A DNA stretch of 42,569 nucleotides from Acidobacteriota bacterium (GTDB lineage: Bacteria > Acidobacteriota > Thermoanaerobaculia > UBA5066), in assembly GCA_029567505.1 (NCBI GenBank), contig JAKPXO010000003.1:1-42569 (forward strand), given 5' to 3'. This document shows positions 34,028 to 41,974 of the stretch, piece after piece; positions within the stretch are counted from its first letter, which is position 1; every line of letters starts with the position of its first letter. A program made the position numbers and the translations under genes. Below the pieces are notes generated by a model. The model searched no databases, had not been told where the DNA came from, and saw only the letters and a list, made by a program, of their open reading frames with translations.

Positions 34028-34624
34028 GTGTCGACCAGCCGGAGCCCGAAGAAGGAGGCGACGTACGCCGACCTCCTCGCCCTCCCGGAGAACGTGATCG
34101 GCGAGATCGTCGACGGGGAGCTGATCGCCTCCCCGCGGCCGACGGCGCCGCACGCCCGGGCCACCTCGGTTCTCGGGGGGGACCTCGGGCCGCCGTTCGA
34201 CCGGGGACGGGGCGGGCCGGGGGGCTGGTGGATCGTCTTCGAGCCGGAAGTTCACCTCGGGCGGCAGGTTCTCGTCCCCGACCTCGCCGGCTGGCGGCGG
34301 GAGCGGATGCCCGCCTTCCCGACGGACGCGTTCTTCACCCTCGCCCCCGACTGGGTCTGCGAGGTCCTCTCCCCTTCCACCCAGCGCCTCGACAGGGTGC
34401 GCAAGCTCGCGGTCTACCTCGAGGAGGGGGTGACCTGGGCGTGGCTCGTCGACCCGCTCGCCCGGACGCTCGAGGTCTTCGAGAGCCGCGGGAACCGCTG
34501 GACCCTCGCGGGGGCCTGGGAGGGCGACGCCGTCGTCCGCGCCGTCCCGTTCGACGCGGTGGAGATCGAGATCGGCGGCTGGTGGGTCCCGGGCGCGGAA
34601 CCGACGGCCGATCCCCGGCCCTGA
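34028..34624 (+). CDS. Uma2-family (DUF820) putative nuclease
   Basis: A 198-residue Uma2/DUF820 protein, a PD-(D/E)XK-fold family abundant in Cyanobacteria and other large genomes, with no settled function. Visible are ATYADLLALPENVIGEIVDGELIASPRP at the N-terminus and VLVPDLAGWR. Then DWVCEVLSPSTQRLDRVRKLAVYLEEGVTWAWLVDP follows, with the family Asp, Glu-X-Leu-Ser-Pro-Ser-Thr and downstream Lys in place. The C-terminus carries a Trp-rich tail. It lies after the AAA gene but has its own apparent promoter. It is not obviously part of that locus. Confidence 0.9.
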   Translation: MSTSRSPKKEATYADLLALPENVIGEIVDGELIASPRPTAPHARATSVLGGDLGPPFDRGRGGPGGWWIVFEPEVHLGRQVLVPDLAGWRRERMPAFPTDAFFTLAPDWVCEVLSPSTQRLDRVRKLAVYLEEGVTWAWLVDPLARTLEVFESRGNRWTLAGAWEGDAVVRAVPFDAVEIEIGGWWVPGAEPTADPRP

Positions 34625-34657
34625 CCCGGCTGAACGTGAAGGTCCGCCGCCGGCCGG

Positions 34658-36133
34658 CTACCTCGCCGGGAGCGGCTCCGCGGCCCGCTCCATGGAGTTG
34701 CTGAATCGCCAGAGGCGGATGGCGCGGCCCTGCGCGTCGACCTCGAAGCGGATCTCTTCGGCGAGCGAGCCGTCGTCGCGGAGGCGCCGGAAGCGGTGCT
34801 CGCCGGCGGGCTTCAGCTTCACGAGGGCGTCCAGCGGCCTTTCGGAGGGGGTCGGGAGGAGCGCGAGGCCGTCGTCCCACGGGAAGACGTTCGCCTCTCC
34901 GGCGAGCCAGTTGTCGTACCGCCCGGCGTAGCGCGCGAACGCGGCGACGTGGGGTTTCGCCCCCGACGGGTCGTCGAGCGCCTTCCTCACGGCCGGGGCG
35001 ACGACGTCGTAGGCGACCTGCGCGTAGCGCTGCGCGTCGATCCCGTTCGTGTTCGTCATGAAGACGGTCGCGAGCTTCTCGTCCGTCTGGACGAGGAGCT
35101 GGCTCTGGTAGCCGGGGCAGTAGCCGTTGTGGCCGACGAATGTCCTCTCCCCGCTCCGCCAGACCTGGAAGCCGAGCCCCCAGCTCGTCTTCCACCCCGG
35201 GTCCATGAACTGCACCCGCTGCATCTCGCGGAGCGTGTCGACGTCGAGGAGCTCGGTCTTCCCGCTCCCGAGGAGGCGGAGCTGCCAGGAGGCGAAGCGG
35301 CCGAGGTCCTCGACGGTCGAGGTCATCCCGGCGGCCGGCGCGATCCCGCGCACCTCGTACGGCGGCACCTTCTCGCGCGTCCCGTCCCTGCGGGGCGCGG
35401 TGTAGCCGGTCGCGAGCCGGTTCCCGCGCCAGCGGTCGAGATGCTCGACCTCGGTGCCCGTCATCCCGAGCGGGTCGAGGATCCCGGACTTCACGAGCTC
35501 GGCCCACGGCTTCCCTGCCGCGGCGGCGGCGACCTCGCCCGCGAGCGTCAGCCCGAGGTTCGAGTACTGGAAGACCGTTTCGGGCCGGTAGAGCATCTCC
35601 TGCTCGCCGACCCTGCCGCGGATCTTCTCGGCGGGAGGGAAGTGGTAGCCGGGCCCGGTCCAGTACGGGACGTCCGACTCGCGCGGGAGACCCGAGGAGT
35701 GGGTCAGGAGGCCGAAGACGGTCACCGGCGGCGCGCCGACGGGCATCCCGCCGATCGAGAACCAGGGCAGGTGCTTCGACACCGGGTCGTCGAGCCGGAG
35801 CCGCCCGGCGTCGCGCTGCTGCATCAGGGCGACGCTCGTGAAGAGCTTCGAGATGGAGCAGATCGAGTACATCGTCTGCGGCGTCGCGGGCACCTTCGTC
35901 TCGAGGTGCGCGTACCCGAAGCCGCGCGCGTAGAGGAGCTCCTGGTCGCGGACGACGGCGAGCGAGAGGCCCGGCAGCCGCCGGTGGGCCTGCTCGGCGT
36001 CGAACCAGGCGGTCAGGAGCGAGAGCGCCTGCGTGACCCGCGGGTCGCGGGCGACCTCTCCGGGCGCGGGCGCGGCCGGCGCGCGAAGGGATCCGAGGAG
36101 AAGAAGGAGCAGGGCCGGGGTCGTTCTCGCCAT
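34658..36133 (-). CDS. Exported beta-lactamase-family serine hydrolase
   Basis: A 491-residue protein of the beta-lactamase/D-Ala-D-Ala carboxypeptidase-like family (PF00144). A signal peptide (ARTTPALLLLLLGSLRAPAAPAPG) opens the protein. The nucleophile motif SxxK is SISK within MYSICSISKLFTSVALMQQ. The YxN motif is YSN in FQYSNLGLTLAGEVA. A C-terminal domain of about 110 residues (HVAAFARYAGRYDNWLAGEANVF) is the beta-sandwich often found on these esterase-like members. GGAGGTGA seven to eight bases before the ATG is an excellent ribosome binding site and rejects a longer upstream start. True beta-lactamase activity is unlikely; esterase or peptidase roles are more usual. Confidence 0.92.
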   Translation of the reverse strand: MARTTPALLLLLLGSLRAPAAPAPGEVARDPRVTQALSLLTAWFDAEQAHRRLPGLSLAVVRDQELLYARGFGYAHLETKVPATPQTMYSICSISKLFTSVALMQQRDAGRLRLDDPVSKHLPWFSIGGMPVGAPPVTVFGLLTHSSGLPRESDVPYWTGPGYHFPPAEKIRGRVGEQEMLYRPETVFQYSNLGLTLAGEVAAAAAGKPWAELVKSGILDPLGMTGTEVEHLDRWRGNRLATGYTAPRRDGTREKVPPYEVRGIAPAAGMTSTVEDLGRFASWQLRLLGSGKTELLDVDTLREMQRVQFMDPGWKTSWGLGFQVWRSGERTFVGHNGYCPGYQSQLLVQTDEKLATVFMTNTNGIDAQRYAQVAYDVVAPAVRKALDDPSGAKPHVAAFARYAGRYDNWLAGEANVFPWDDGLALLPTPSERPLDALVKLKPAGEHRFRRLRDDGSLAEEIRFEVDAQGRAIRLWRFSNSMERAAEPLPAR

Positions 36134-36362
36134 CGCGTCACCTCCCGCCGGGGAGACGACGATCGGCCGGTGGGCGCCGGCCGTCAAGCCCGCCGCTCGA
36201 GGAACGAGGCCGTCGGTCCGGGGAACGCCGAGGGGATCGGGACGCGTCCGTCTCACGGCTCGCCTTGAAAAAGTGTCCTCGCGGTGAAGAGGCGTCGGAA
36301 AGATCTTCCTCCCTCTCCCGGCCGGACGGCCCGCGAACGGCGTCCCGGCGGGGCTCCGGGCC

Positions 36363-36377
36363 TGGCACGGCTCCTGC
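36363..36377 (+). promoter_or_regulatory. Sigma-54 promoter of the small stress operon
   Basis: TGGCACGGCTCCTGC matches the consensus TGGCACG, four bases, TTGC with one mismatch, and keeps the essential GG-N10-GC spacing. It lies 37 bases before the ATG at 36415. The start site should fall near 36389, before the AAAGGAGAG ribosome binding site at 36401-36409. Confidence 0.8.
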
Positions 36378-36414
36378 GGTCTCGAGTCCGGACGGAACCG
36401 GAAAGGAGAGAGAG

Positions 36415-36567
36415 ATGCTCTGGACCATATTCGTCATCCTGCTCGTGCTCTGGCTGCTCGGCATGGTGAGCTCCTACACGCTGGGCGGCTTCCTCCACGT
36501 GCTGCTCGTTCTCGCGATCGCGGTCGTCCTGATCCGGGTGATCCAGGGCCGCGACCCGATCGCCTGA
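36415..36567 (+). CDS. lmo0937-like small membrane protein
   Basis: A 50-residue protein with two membrane spans separated by a short turn: WTIFVILLVLWLLGMVSSYTLGG and then FLHVLLVLAIAVVLIRVIQG. This is the standard form of the lmo0937/DUF5670 family, common in stress operons but of unknown function. A strong AAAGGAGAG ribosome binding site sets the ATG. It follows the sigma-54 promoter and starts a three-gene set with BON and DUF883-like genes. Confidence 0.9.
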   Translation: MLWTIFVILLVLWLLGMVSSYTLGGFLHVLLVLAIAVVLIRVIQGRDPIA

Positions 36568-36629
36568 CGCGGGCGGCGCGTCCCCGACTCCCGCACGCCC
36601 GTCGCGTCCTTCGACCGAAAGGAGAAGCC

Positions 36630-37202
36630 ATGAAGAACCTCTCACGCAACGCCACCACCGCCCTCTTCGCCGCCGCGCTCCTCGCCGCGGCCCCCTTCGC
36701 GGCCGCCGAGGCGACGACGATGGAGAAGATCGACACGGAAGTCTCCGAGGCGCTCACGGCCATCGCCGTGAAGGCCAGGCTCATCACGAAGCTGGGCGGA
36801 GACGGCCTGGCCGTCAAGGTCGAGATCCACGGCAACAAGGCCGTGCTCACCGGCGAGGTCGAGAAGAAGGAGAGCCAGGAGCTCGCCAAGGAGGTCGCGC
36901 TCTCCGTCGCCGAGGTCAAGGAGGTCGACAACCGCGTCACGCAGAAGCCGTCCGAGCGCGCGTCGACGGCGGAGGAGGTCGAAGCCGAGATCAAGGACGG
37001 AATCCTCGAGACCCGGGTCAAGGGCGCCCTCCTCTCGGAGGTCGGACGCAACGCGCTGAAGATCGAGGTCGAGGCGACGAACGGCGTCGTGAGCCTCCGC
37101 GGCACGGTGCCCTCCACCGCCATCTCGAAGGCCTCGGTCGCGAAGGCGAAATCCGTTCCGGGCGTGACGAAGGTCGTCAGCCTGCTTCTGGCGGCCGCCT
37201 GA
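36630..37202 (+). CDS. Periplasmic protein with two BON domains
   Basis: A 190-residue OsmY-like protein. A signal peptide (ALFAAALLAAAPFAAAEA) is followed by two BON domains. The first is at about 45-105 (ALTAIAVKARLITKLGGDGLAVKVEI, KAVLTGEVEKKES, VKEVDNRV). The second is at about 120-190 (GILETRVKGALLSEVGRNALKIEVEA, GVVSLRGTVPSTA, PGVTKVVSLL). BON domains bind phospholipid membranes and are typical of osmotic and envelope stress proteins. GAAAGGAGAAG precedes the ATG. It probably shares the sigma-54 promoter upstream; no separate promoter was seen in the 62-base gap. Confidence 0.93.
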   Translation: MKNLSRNATTALFAAALLAAAPFAAAEATTMEKIDTEVSEALTAIAVKARLITKLGGDGLAVKVEIHGNKAVLTGEVEKKESQELAKEVALSVAEVKEVDNRVTQKPSERASTAEEVEAEIKDGILETRVKGALLSEVGRNALKIEVEATNGVVSLRGTVPSTAISKASVAKAKSVPGVTKVVSLLLAAA

Positions 37203-37272
37203 CCCGGGGGAGGGGCCGCCGGTCCCTCCCGAATCACGCCGACCCCGCGAAACGACGAACCGGAGGACTCCC

Positions 37273-37599
37273 ATGGAAAACGTCCTCAGCCCCGCCGTCA
37301 CCGAATCCATCCGAAACGCCGAACGTGATGCCCGGACGATGGGTCCGGACGTGAGGAGCGAGCTCCGGGAGGCGGTCGCCCGCGGCCACGGCCTCGCGGA
37401 CCGCCTCGCCTCCGACGTCCGGACGGCCGCCGGGGAGCTCTCCGACCGTGCGAGAGGCGCGCTCTCGGAGAGCCGCCGGAGGGCCTCGCGAGCCGTCGAC
37501 CGCGTGAGCGATTACGCGGACGAGAACACCGCGCTCGTCTCCCTGGCCGTCTTCGGCGTCGGGCTCCTCTTCGGGGCCCTCGCGGCCCGCCGGAGGTAG
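37273..37599 (+). CDS. DUF883/ElaB-like ribosome- or membrane-anchored stress protein
   Basis: A 108-residue protein. A charged amphipathic N-terminal part (LREAVARGHGLADRLASDVRTAAGELSDRARGAL) is followed by one C-terminal membrane span (TALVSLAVFGVGLLFGALAARRR) ending in arginines. This C-tail-anchored plan matches the DUF883 family (ElaB, YgaM, YqjD), stationary-phase and stress proteins. ACCGGAGG is the ribosome binding site. It is the third gene of the stress set. Confidence 0.8.
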   Translation: MENVLSPAVTESIRNAERDARTMGPDVRSELREAVARGHGLADRLASDVRTAAGELSDRARGALSESRRRASRAVDRVSDYADENTALVSLAVFGVGLLFGALAARRR

Positions 37600-37736
37600 C
37601 GGCCGGCTCGTCCTCCCGAGTCCGCCCGTCCGGAGACACCGGCACGACGTCGCCGCGCCCGCGCATCGAATGATGCGCGGGCGCGAGCCCGTCGGCGCGT
37701 GTCGTCGTCGCGCGAGTGCGGGAGGGGTGCGGACCT

Positions 37737-38525
37737 TCAGGGCTCCGCGCCGTCCGCGCTCCGCGTCCGGAAGAGGTCCGGAAGCCGGCGCACGAGCGTC
37801 GGAATCGAAGGGAGCAGGAGTCCGGTCCGCGCGACCCACGCCGGGTGCTCCGGGTAGCGCGACATCGACCGATCCTTGCGGAGCATGTTCGGCAGGAAGA
37901 CCTGGAGCCAGACCGTCGCGCAGGCGGCCCAGGGGAGCCAGTGCTGCGCGAGGAGACAGAAAGAGGAGTAGATGAGGATCTCGCCGAGATAGTTCGGGTT
38001 TCGGGTCGCCGCGAAGAAGCCGTCCGTGATCAGCCGCCGCGGGCGCTGGTGCGCGAGGACGAAGTGCTTCTGGCCGTCGGCCCCGAAATGGAGGAAGACG
38101 CCGAACGCGTAGCAGGCGACGGCCGCCGCGGCGACGCCGGCGGGAAGGGTCGCCGTCGTTCCCCAGCCTCCCGGCACGGCGCTCCCGAGTTCGGTGAGCA
38201 TGACGAGCGGGGCGAGGTAGTAGAGGCCGAGCGGGTAGACGAAGACGGCGACGGCCGAGGTGAGCGACTGCGGGCGGCGCCAGGCGGGGTCCGGGAAGGC
38301 GACGTCCTTCGCGAGCCACAGGAGTCCGTACGACCCGTGGAGGACGAGGTAGAGCCACGCGGCGAGGGTGAAGTCGCCCGCATGCAGCATCAGCCCGAAG
38401 ACGACTCCTCCCGCCGTCGCCTTCTGAAGGTTGATCGGGACGCGCGGCGCCGTCCGGCCCGCTCCCCCCGGGAGACGGTAGAGGTACCGGTCGTTGAAGC
38501 GCGAGACCCACTCCGCGACCGACAT
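37737..38525 (-). CDS. Isoprenylcysteine methyltransferase-like membrane protein
   Basis: A 262-residue polytopic membrane protein with about six spans. The C-terminal third has RRLITDGFFAATRNPNYLGEILIYSSFCLLAQ and the terminal NMLRKDRSMSRYPEHPAWVARTGLLLP. These are the Asn-Pro-Asn-Tyr and RY-P-E motifs of the ICMT/DUF1295/steroid 5-alpha-reductase-like superfamily. Members methylate or reduce lipids; the substrate is unknown here. GGGAGGAGG before the ATG fixes the start. The 137-base gap 37600-37736 to the stress operon, convergent, holds nothing recognisable except short GC palindromes. Confidence 0.85.
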   Translation of the reverse strand: MSVAEWVSRFNDRYLYRLPGGAGRTAPRVPINLQKATAGGVVFGLMLHAGDFTLAAWLYLVLHGSYGLLWLAKDVAFPDPAWRRPQSLTSAVAVFVYPLGLYYLAPLVMLTELGSAVPGGWGTTATLPAGVAAAAVACYAFGVFLHFGADGQKHFVLAHQRPRRLITDGFFAATRNPNYLGEILIYSSFCLLAQHWLPWAACATVWLQVFLPNMLRKDRSMSRYPEHPAWVARTGLLLPSIPTLVRRLPDLFRTRSADGAEP

Positions 38526-38599
38526 GGCCTCCTCCCGTCTCCCGGCTCGTGCGGTCCGAGAACACACCCGATCCGTCGGCACGTCAACTCCGCCGGTCG

Positions 38600-38965
38600 C
38601 TACAGGACGAGGTAGAGCGTGAGGAGGATCCCGAGGACGCCGAGGAGCGTCGCCATCCGCTCGTGGAGGCGCGCGTCGCGCCCGGCGGGACGGTCGCTCT
38701 CCGGGAGCGTCCGGAGGAAGGCGCGGTGCTCGCGCGCCGCGACGAGGATCGAGAAGGTCCCGGCGAGGACGAGGAGGACCCCGATCGCGTGCGAAAGGGG
38801 CGCGAAACGGGGCGTGTGCGCCTCGGCCCCGAGCTGCGCGGCGGCGACCCGGAGGAAGAGGCCGAAGCGGGCGACGAGGAAGCCGAACGCCATCACGGTC
38901 AGGCCGGTCCGGATCCACGCGAGGAGGGTCCGCTCGGCGGCGAAGAAGACGCGGGGATCGCCCAT
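38600..38965 (-). CDS. DUF202 (YidH-like) membrane protein
   Basis: A 121-residue protein with three membrane spans. The N-terminal MGDPRVFFAAERTLLAWIRTGLTVMAFGFLVAR is the DUF202 signature (AxERTxLAWxRT). Two more spans follow (HAIGVLLVLAGTFSILVAAR and MATLLGVLGILLTLYLVL). The function of the family is unknown; YidH/YidG and the vacuolar VTC channel share the domain. No strong ribosome binding site is visible. It is divergent from marR. Confidence 0.92.
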   Translation of the reverse strand: MGDPRVFFAAERTLLAWIRTGLTVMAFGFLVARFGLFLRVAAAQLGAEAHTPRFAPLSHAIGVLLVLAGTFSILVAAREHRAFLRTLPESDRPAGRDARLHERMATLLGVLGILLTLYLVL

Positions 38966-39089
38966 GCGGGCGAGAGTACACGGGGCGCCGCGCGGGACGC
39001 GCCCCCTCCTCGTCCGTTCCTTCGCCGGAGACGGCTCACCCCGTCCGGCCGTTCGCCCGGAGAGATGGCCCCCGAAACGCAGCAGGCGC

Positions 39090-39118
39090 TTGCGGCCGTC
39101 CGGGTCGATAGTTAGACT
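39090..39118 (+). promoter_or_regulatory. Sigma-70-like promoter of marR, leaderless
   Basis: TTGCGG at 39090-39095 and TAGACT at 39113-39118 are separated by 17 bases. Transcription would start at or next to the GTG at 39126. Confidence 0.55.
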
Positions 39119-39123
39119 TCTAA
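39112..39123. promoter_or_regulatory. Candidate MarR operator
   Basis: TTAGA and TCTAA form an inverted repeat around two bases, overlapping the -10 element and ending just before the marR start. Placement fits autorepression, usual for MarR family genes. Confidence 0.45.
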
Positions 39124-39125
39124 TC

Positions 39126-39563
39126 GTGTCCGGCCGGTTGATGGAGCTCGTCTCTCGCGCCCACCTCCGATGGAAGCGCCGCGTCGCGAGGGACCTGGCT
39201 CCGTACGGCGTCCATCCGAAGCAGCTCTTCGTCCTCCGGAAGCTCCGGGAAGCGGGGAGCCTCCTGCCGAGCGAGATCGCGGCGCTCGTCTTCGCCGATC
39301 GCCCGACCACGACCTCCATGCTCGCGACGATGGAGCGGGCCGGCTGGATCACCCGCCGGCGCGACCCCGGGAACGGCAGGCGGGTGATCGTCGAGGTCAC
39401 AGCGGCGGGTCGGAGGAAGCTGGCCTCCGTTCCGGCCCGCCTCTGGAGGACGGGACGGACGGCGATCGACCCCGAAGCCGGCCTCTCGGCCCCGGAGCGA
39501 GCCGAGGCGATACGGCTGCTCGAGAAGCTGAACGCCTGGCTCGACCAGGCCGGGGACCGCTGA
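39126..39563 (+). CDS. MarR-family transcriptional regulator
   Basis: A 145-residue regulator. The winged helix has VHPKQLFVLRKLREAGSLLPSEIAALVFADRPTTTSMLATMERAGWITRRRDPGNGRRVIVEVTAAGRRKL, with recognition helix (PTTTSMLATMERAG) and wing (RDPGNGRR) clear. Helices on either side form the dimer interface. GTG at 39126 is used, with ATG at 39141 as the alternative. The esterase gene follows 16 bases downstream and is probably the regulated partner; the effector is unknown. It is divergent from the DUF202 gene. Confidence 0.92.
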   Translation: MSGRLMELVSRAHLRWKRRVARDLAPYGVHPKQLFVLRKLREAGSLLPSEIAALVFADRPTTTSMLATMERAGWITRRRDPGNGRRVIVEVTAAGRRKLASVPARLWRTGRTAIDPEAGLSAPERAEAIRLLEKLNAWLDQAGDR

Positions 39564-39579
39564 AGGAGGTCGTCCTTCG

Positions 39580-40539
39580 ATGGATCACGACCCCGTCTAC
39601 AGGGGTGGCCGCCTCGACCCGCAGGCCGAGGCGCTGCTCGCCGCGATCGCCGCGGAAGGACCCGCGCCGACAGCATCGCTCACGCCGGTGCAGGCCCGCG
39701 CGACCTTCCTTCGTCCCTCCTGGCTCGGATCCCCCCGCGAGATGGCGGCCGTGCGCGACCTCCTGATTCGGGGCCCGGCCGGCCCGCTGCGCCTTCGAGC
39801 CTACCGCCCTCACGGACGCCCGCCCCTCCCCGTCCTCGTCTTCTTCCACGGCGGCGGCTTCGTCGTCGGCACGCTGGAAGAGTTCGACGCGTTCTGCACG
39901 CTCCTCGCGGACGGCGCCGGCTGTCTCGTGGTCTCCGTCGACTACCGGCTCGCTCCGGAGCGGCCGTTCCCCGCGGCAGCGGAGGACGCGTTCGCGGCGC
40001 TCCGCTGGGTCGGCGCCCGCGCCGGAGAGATGGACGGGGATCCCGCACGGATCGCCGTCGCGGGCGACAGCGCCGGAGGCAACCTCGCCGCAGGCGTGGC
40101 GCTCCGAGCACGAGACGAAGGGGGGCCGGCGCTCGTGCAGCAGGTCCTCATCTCTCCGTGGGTCGACCTCTCCTGCACCGAGACGGAGTCGTTCCGCCTG
40201 TTCGGCCGGGGGGGCTGGCTCTCGGCCGCGAGCCTGCGGTGGTACCGCGACCACTACCTGACGGACCCGGCGCAGGCGTCGCACCCGCAGGCCTCCCCGT
40301 GCTTCGCCCGGGACCTCCGCGGCCTGCCGTCGGCGCTGGTCCTCGACGCCGAGTTCGACGTCCTCCGGGACCAGGTCCGGGCCTTCGCGGCGCGCCTGCG
40401 GGAAGCGGGCAATGCCGTTGACTACCGTCGGCACGCGGGACAGCTCCACGACTTCGTCGTCCTGCCGGGCCTCTTCGAACAGGCGACGATCGCCATCGAC
40501 GAGGTCTGCGCGTCGCTTCGAGCGGCCTTCCGGCGATGA
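39580..40539 (+). CDS. HSL-family (type IV) esterase
   Basis: A 319-residue alpha/beta hydrolase. The oxyanion motif HGGGFVVG and VVSVDYRLAPERPFPAA are those of the hormone-sensitive-lipase esterase family. The nucleophile is in VAGDSAGGNLAAG, the acid in LDAEFDVLRDQ and the His in GQLHDFVVLPG. It lacks a signal peptide. AAGGAGG before the ATG is a good ribosome binding site. It is cotranscribed with marR. Short-chain acyl esters are the likely substrates. Confidence 0.93.
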   Translation: MDHDPVYRGGRLDPQAEALLAAIAAEGPAPTASLTPVQARATFLRPSWLGSPREMAAVRDLLIRGPAGPLRLRAYRPHGRPPLPVLVFFHGGGFVVGTLEEFDAFCTLLADGAGCLVVSVDYRLAPERPFPAAAEDAFAALRWVGARAGEMDGDPARIAVAGDSAGGNLAAGVALRARDEGGPALVQQVLISPWVDLSCTETESFRLFGRGGWLSAASLRWYRDHYLTDPAQASHPQASPCFARDLRGLPSALVLDAEFDVLRDQVRAFAARLREAGNAVDYRRHAGQLHDFVVLPGLFEQATIAIDEVCASLRAAFRR

Positions 40540-40553
40540 CTCGCCGGGAGGGC

Positions 40554-40582
40554 TTGACCTGGAGGAGCGCCTAATCTAGAAT
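40554..40582 (+). promoter_or_regulatory. Sigma-70 promoter of rex
   Basis: TTGACC at 40554-40559 and TAGAAT at 40577-40582 with a 17-base spacer; each hexamer has one mismatch to consensus. The start point should be near 40589, in an A+T-rich island unlike the rest of the window. Confidence 0.8.
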
Positions 40583-40586
40583 TTTT

Positions 40587-40608
40587 TATCGAGATGTTTT
40601 TCTCGATA
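40587..40608. promoter_or_regulatory. Candidate Rex operator
   Basis: TATCGAGA and TCTCGATA form a perfect 8-base inverted repeat around the spacer TGTTTT, covering the predicted +1. The geometry is like Rex sites (TTGTGA, six bases, TCACAA) but the half-site differs. It lies 25 bases before the rex ATG. Confidence 0.65.
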
Positions 40609-40633
40609 TATCCGCTCAGACCCGGAGGCGCGC

Positions 40634-41302
40634 ATGCGCGTGGATTCGGTTCCTGAAGCCACCCTGCGACGTCTTCCTTCCTACTACCACTACCTCCTCC
40701 GCCTCCGCGAGAAGGGCCAGGAGGCGACTTCCGCGGCCCAGATCGGCGCGGCGCTGGGGGTTCACCACACCCAGGTCCGGAAGGATCTCGCCGTCACGGG
40801 CAGCCAGGGACGACCAAAGGTGGGGCACCGGGTCGACGACCTGATCGCGTCCATCGAGGAGTTCCTCAACTGGAACAACGTGTCGGACGCCTTCCTCGTG
40901 GGGGCGGGGCACCTGGGCACGGCCCTGCTCGGATACGCGGGCTTCGAGCGGGCCGGGGTCCGGATCGTCGCGGCTTTCGACGCCAGCCCCAGGAGGGCGG
41001 GAAGGAAGGTCCAGGGCGTTCCCGTCCTGCCCGTGGAGAAGCTCCCGGACCTCGCCCGGCGCATGCACATCGCCATCGGCATCCTCACGGTCCCCGCCGA
41101 CGAGGCCCAGGCGGTGGCCGAGATGATGGTCGGCGCCGGGATCCAGGCCATCTGGAACTTCGCCCCCATCGTGCTCGACCTTCCGGAGGCGGTCATCGTC
41201 GAGGACGTGGCCCTCTATTCCAGCCTGGGCGTGCTCTCCCGCAAGCTCGCCGTCCGCCGGAAGGCGGCGTCGGGAAAGGGCTCCGCCGGCACGGGGCCCT
41301 GA
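40634..41302 (+). CDS. rex: Redox-sensing transcriptional repressor Rex
   Basis: A 222-residue NADH/NAD+-sensing repressor. The N-terminal winged helix has VPEATLRRLPSYYHYLLRLREKG and ALGVHHTQVRKDLAVTGSQGRPKVGH, which is the Rex pattern. The Rossmann domain begins AFLVGAGHLGTALLGY. The C-terminal swapped helix includes SLGVLSRKLA after the conserved GIQAIWNFAPIVLDLPE segment. GGAGG precedes the ATG. NuoE- and NuoF-like genes follow on the same strand. Its promoter overlaps a perfect inverted repeat, suggesting autoregulation, with redox control of the downstream NAD-linked complex. Confidence 0.96.
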   Translation: MRVDSVPEATLRRLPSYYHYLLRLREKGQEATSAAQIGAALGVHHTQVRKDLAVTGSQGRPKVGHRVDDLIASIEEFLNWNNVSDAFLVGAGHLGTALLGYAGFERAGVRIVAAFDASPRRAGRKVQGVPVLPVEKLPDLARRMHIAIGILTVPADEAQAVAEMMVGAGIQAIWNFAPIVLDLPEAVIVEDVALYSSLGVLSRKLAVRRKAASGKGSAGTGP

Positions 41303-41409
41303 GCCGGTTCAACGAGGAGGGTCCCGAGGGACACCTCCGCCGTCGCCCGGTCCCGGGTCCCGTCCCGCGAGGACCGGCCCCACGGGCCACGCCCGAAGCT
41401 CTCACCAGC

Positions 41410-41430
41410 GGGCCCTCCTTTCGAGGGCCC
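41410..41430 (+). terminator. Hairpin between rex and the NuoE-like gene
   Basis: GGGCCCTC and GAGGGCCC pair perfectly around a CTTTC loop in the 165-base rex-nuoE gap. There is no T run, so it may be an attenuator or processing site more than a full terminator. The rest of the gap shows no gene. Confidence 0.45.
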
Positions 41431-41467
41431 CGGACCCAGCCTGCCCTTGTGGCAACGAGGCGAACAG

Positions 41468-41974
41468 ATGCTCACAGTCGAAACCGAAGCCCCGGAGACC
41501 GCACGTCAGTTCACGTCGGTGCTCCGAATCCTGGAGTCCTTCGACCACGATCGCTCGAAGCTGGTGCCGATCCTCCAGGCAGTTCAGGAGGAATACCGCT
41601 ACCTGCCCGAGGAGGTCATGACCTTCGTGGCCACGGCGCTGGACATTCCTCCGGCCCGCGTCTACGGCGTCGCGACCTTCTACAGCCACTTCGCCCTGGA
41701 ACCGAAAGGCAAGTACGTCGTCCGGATCTGCGACGGCACAGCCTGCCACGTCAAGGGAAGCCAGGACATCGCGGACGCACTCGTGGAGAGCCTGAAGCTC
41801 CCCAAGGGCAGGACGACGACGCCCGACATGCTCTTCACGCTCGAGACCGTCAGCTGTCTCGGCGCTTGCGGCCTCGCTCCGGCGGTCGTCGTCAACGACG
41901 AGGTCCACGGGCAGATGGACCCGGAACGCACCCGGGCGCTCATCGACCGGATCCGCGCGGAGGAAGCCCAGTGA
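41468..41974 (+). CDS. NuoE/HndA-like [2Fe-2S] subunit
   Basis: A 168-residue 24-kDa-type subunit of an NAD(P)-linked oxidoreductase. The N-terminal helical part (VLRILESFDHDRSKLVPILQAVQEEYRYLPEEVM) and the VYGVATFYSHFALEPKGK segment are typical. The thioredoxin-like [2Fe-2S] ligands are in ICDGTACHVKG and CLGACGLAP. ATG at 41468 with CGAGG seven bases upstream is chosen over a TTG at 41447. It overlaps the next gene by four bases. With Rex upstream and no other Nuo genes in view, it probably belongs to an electron-bifurcating hydrogenase, formate dehydrogenase or similar complex rather than complex I. Confidence 0.9.
   Translation: MLTVETEAPETARQFTSVLRILESFDHDRSKLVPILQAVQEEYRYLPEEVMTFVATALDIPPARVYGVATFYSHFALEPKGKYVVRICDGTACHVKGSQDIADALVESLKLPKGRTTTPDMLFTLETVSCLGACGLAPAVVVNDEVHGQMDPERTRALIDRIRAEEAQ

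Noticed and set aside
34028-34624. Uma2-family gene as part of the PspA/AAA locus
   Set aside because: It has its own apparent leaderless promoter, belongs to a family scattered singly in genomes, and shows no link in type of function.
34658-36133. Antibiotic-resistance beta-lactamase
   Set aside because: The SISK and YSN motifs fit the broad serine hydrolase family, and the extra C-terminal domain is typical of esterase-like members; no resistance role can be claimed.
40571-40620. Classical Rex site (TTGTGA-type)
   Set aside because: No such half-site is present; only the TATCGAGA inverted repeat was found.
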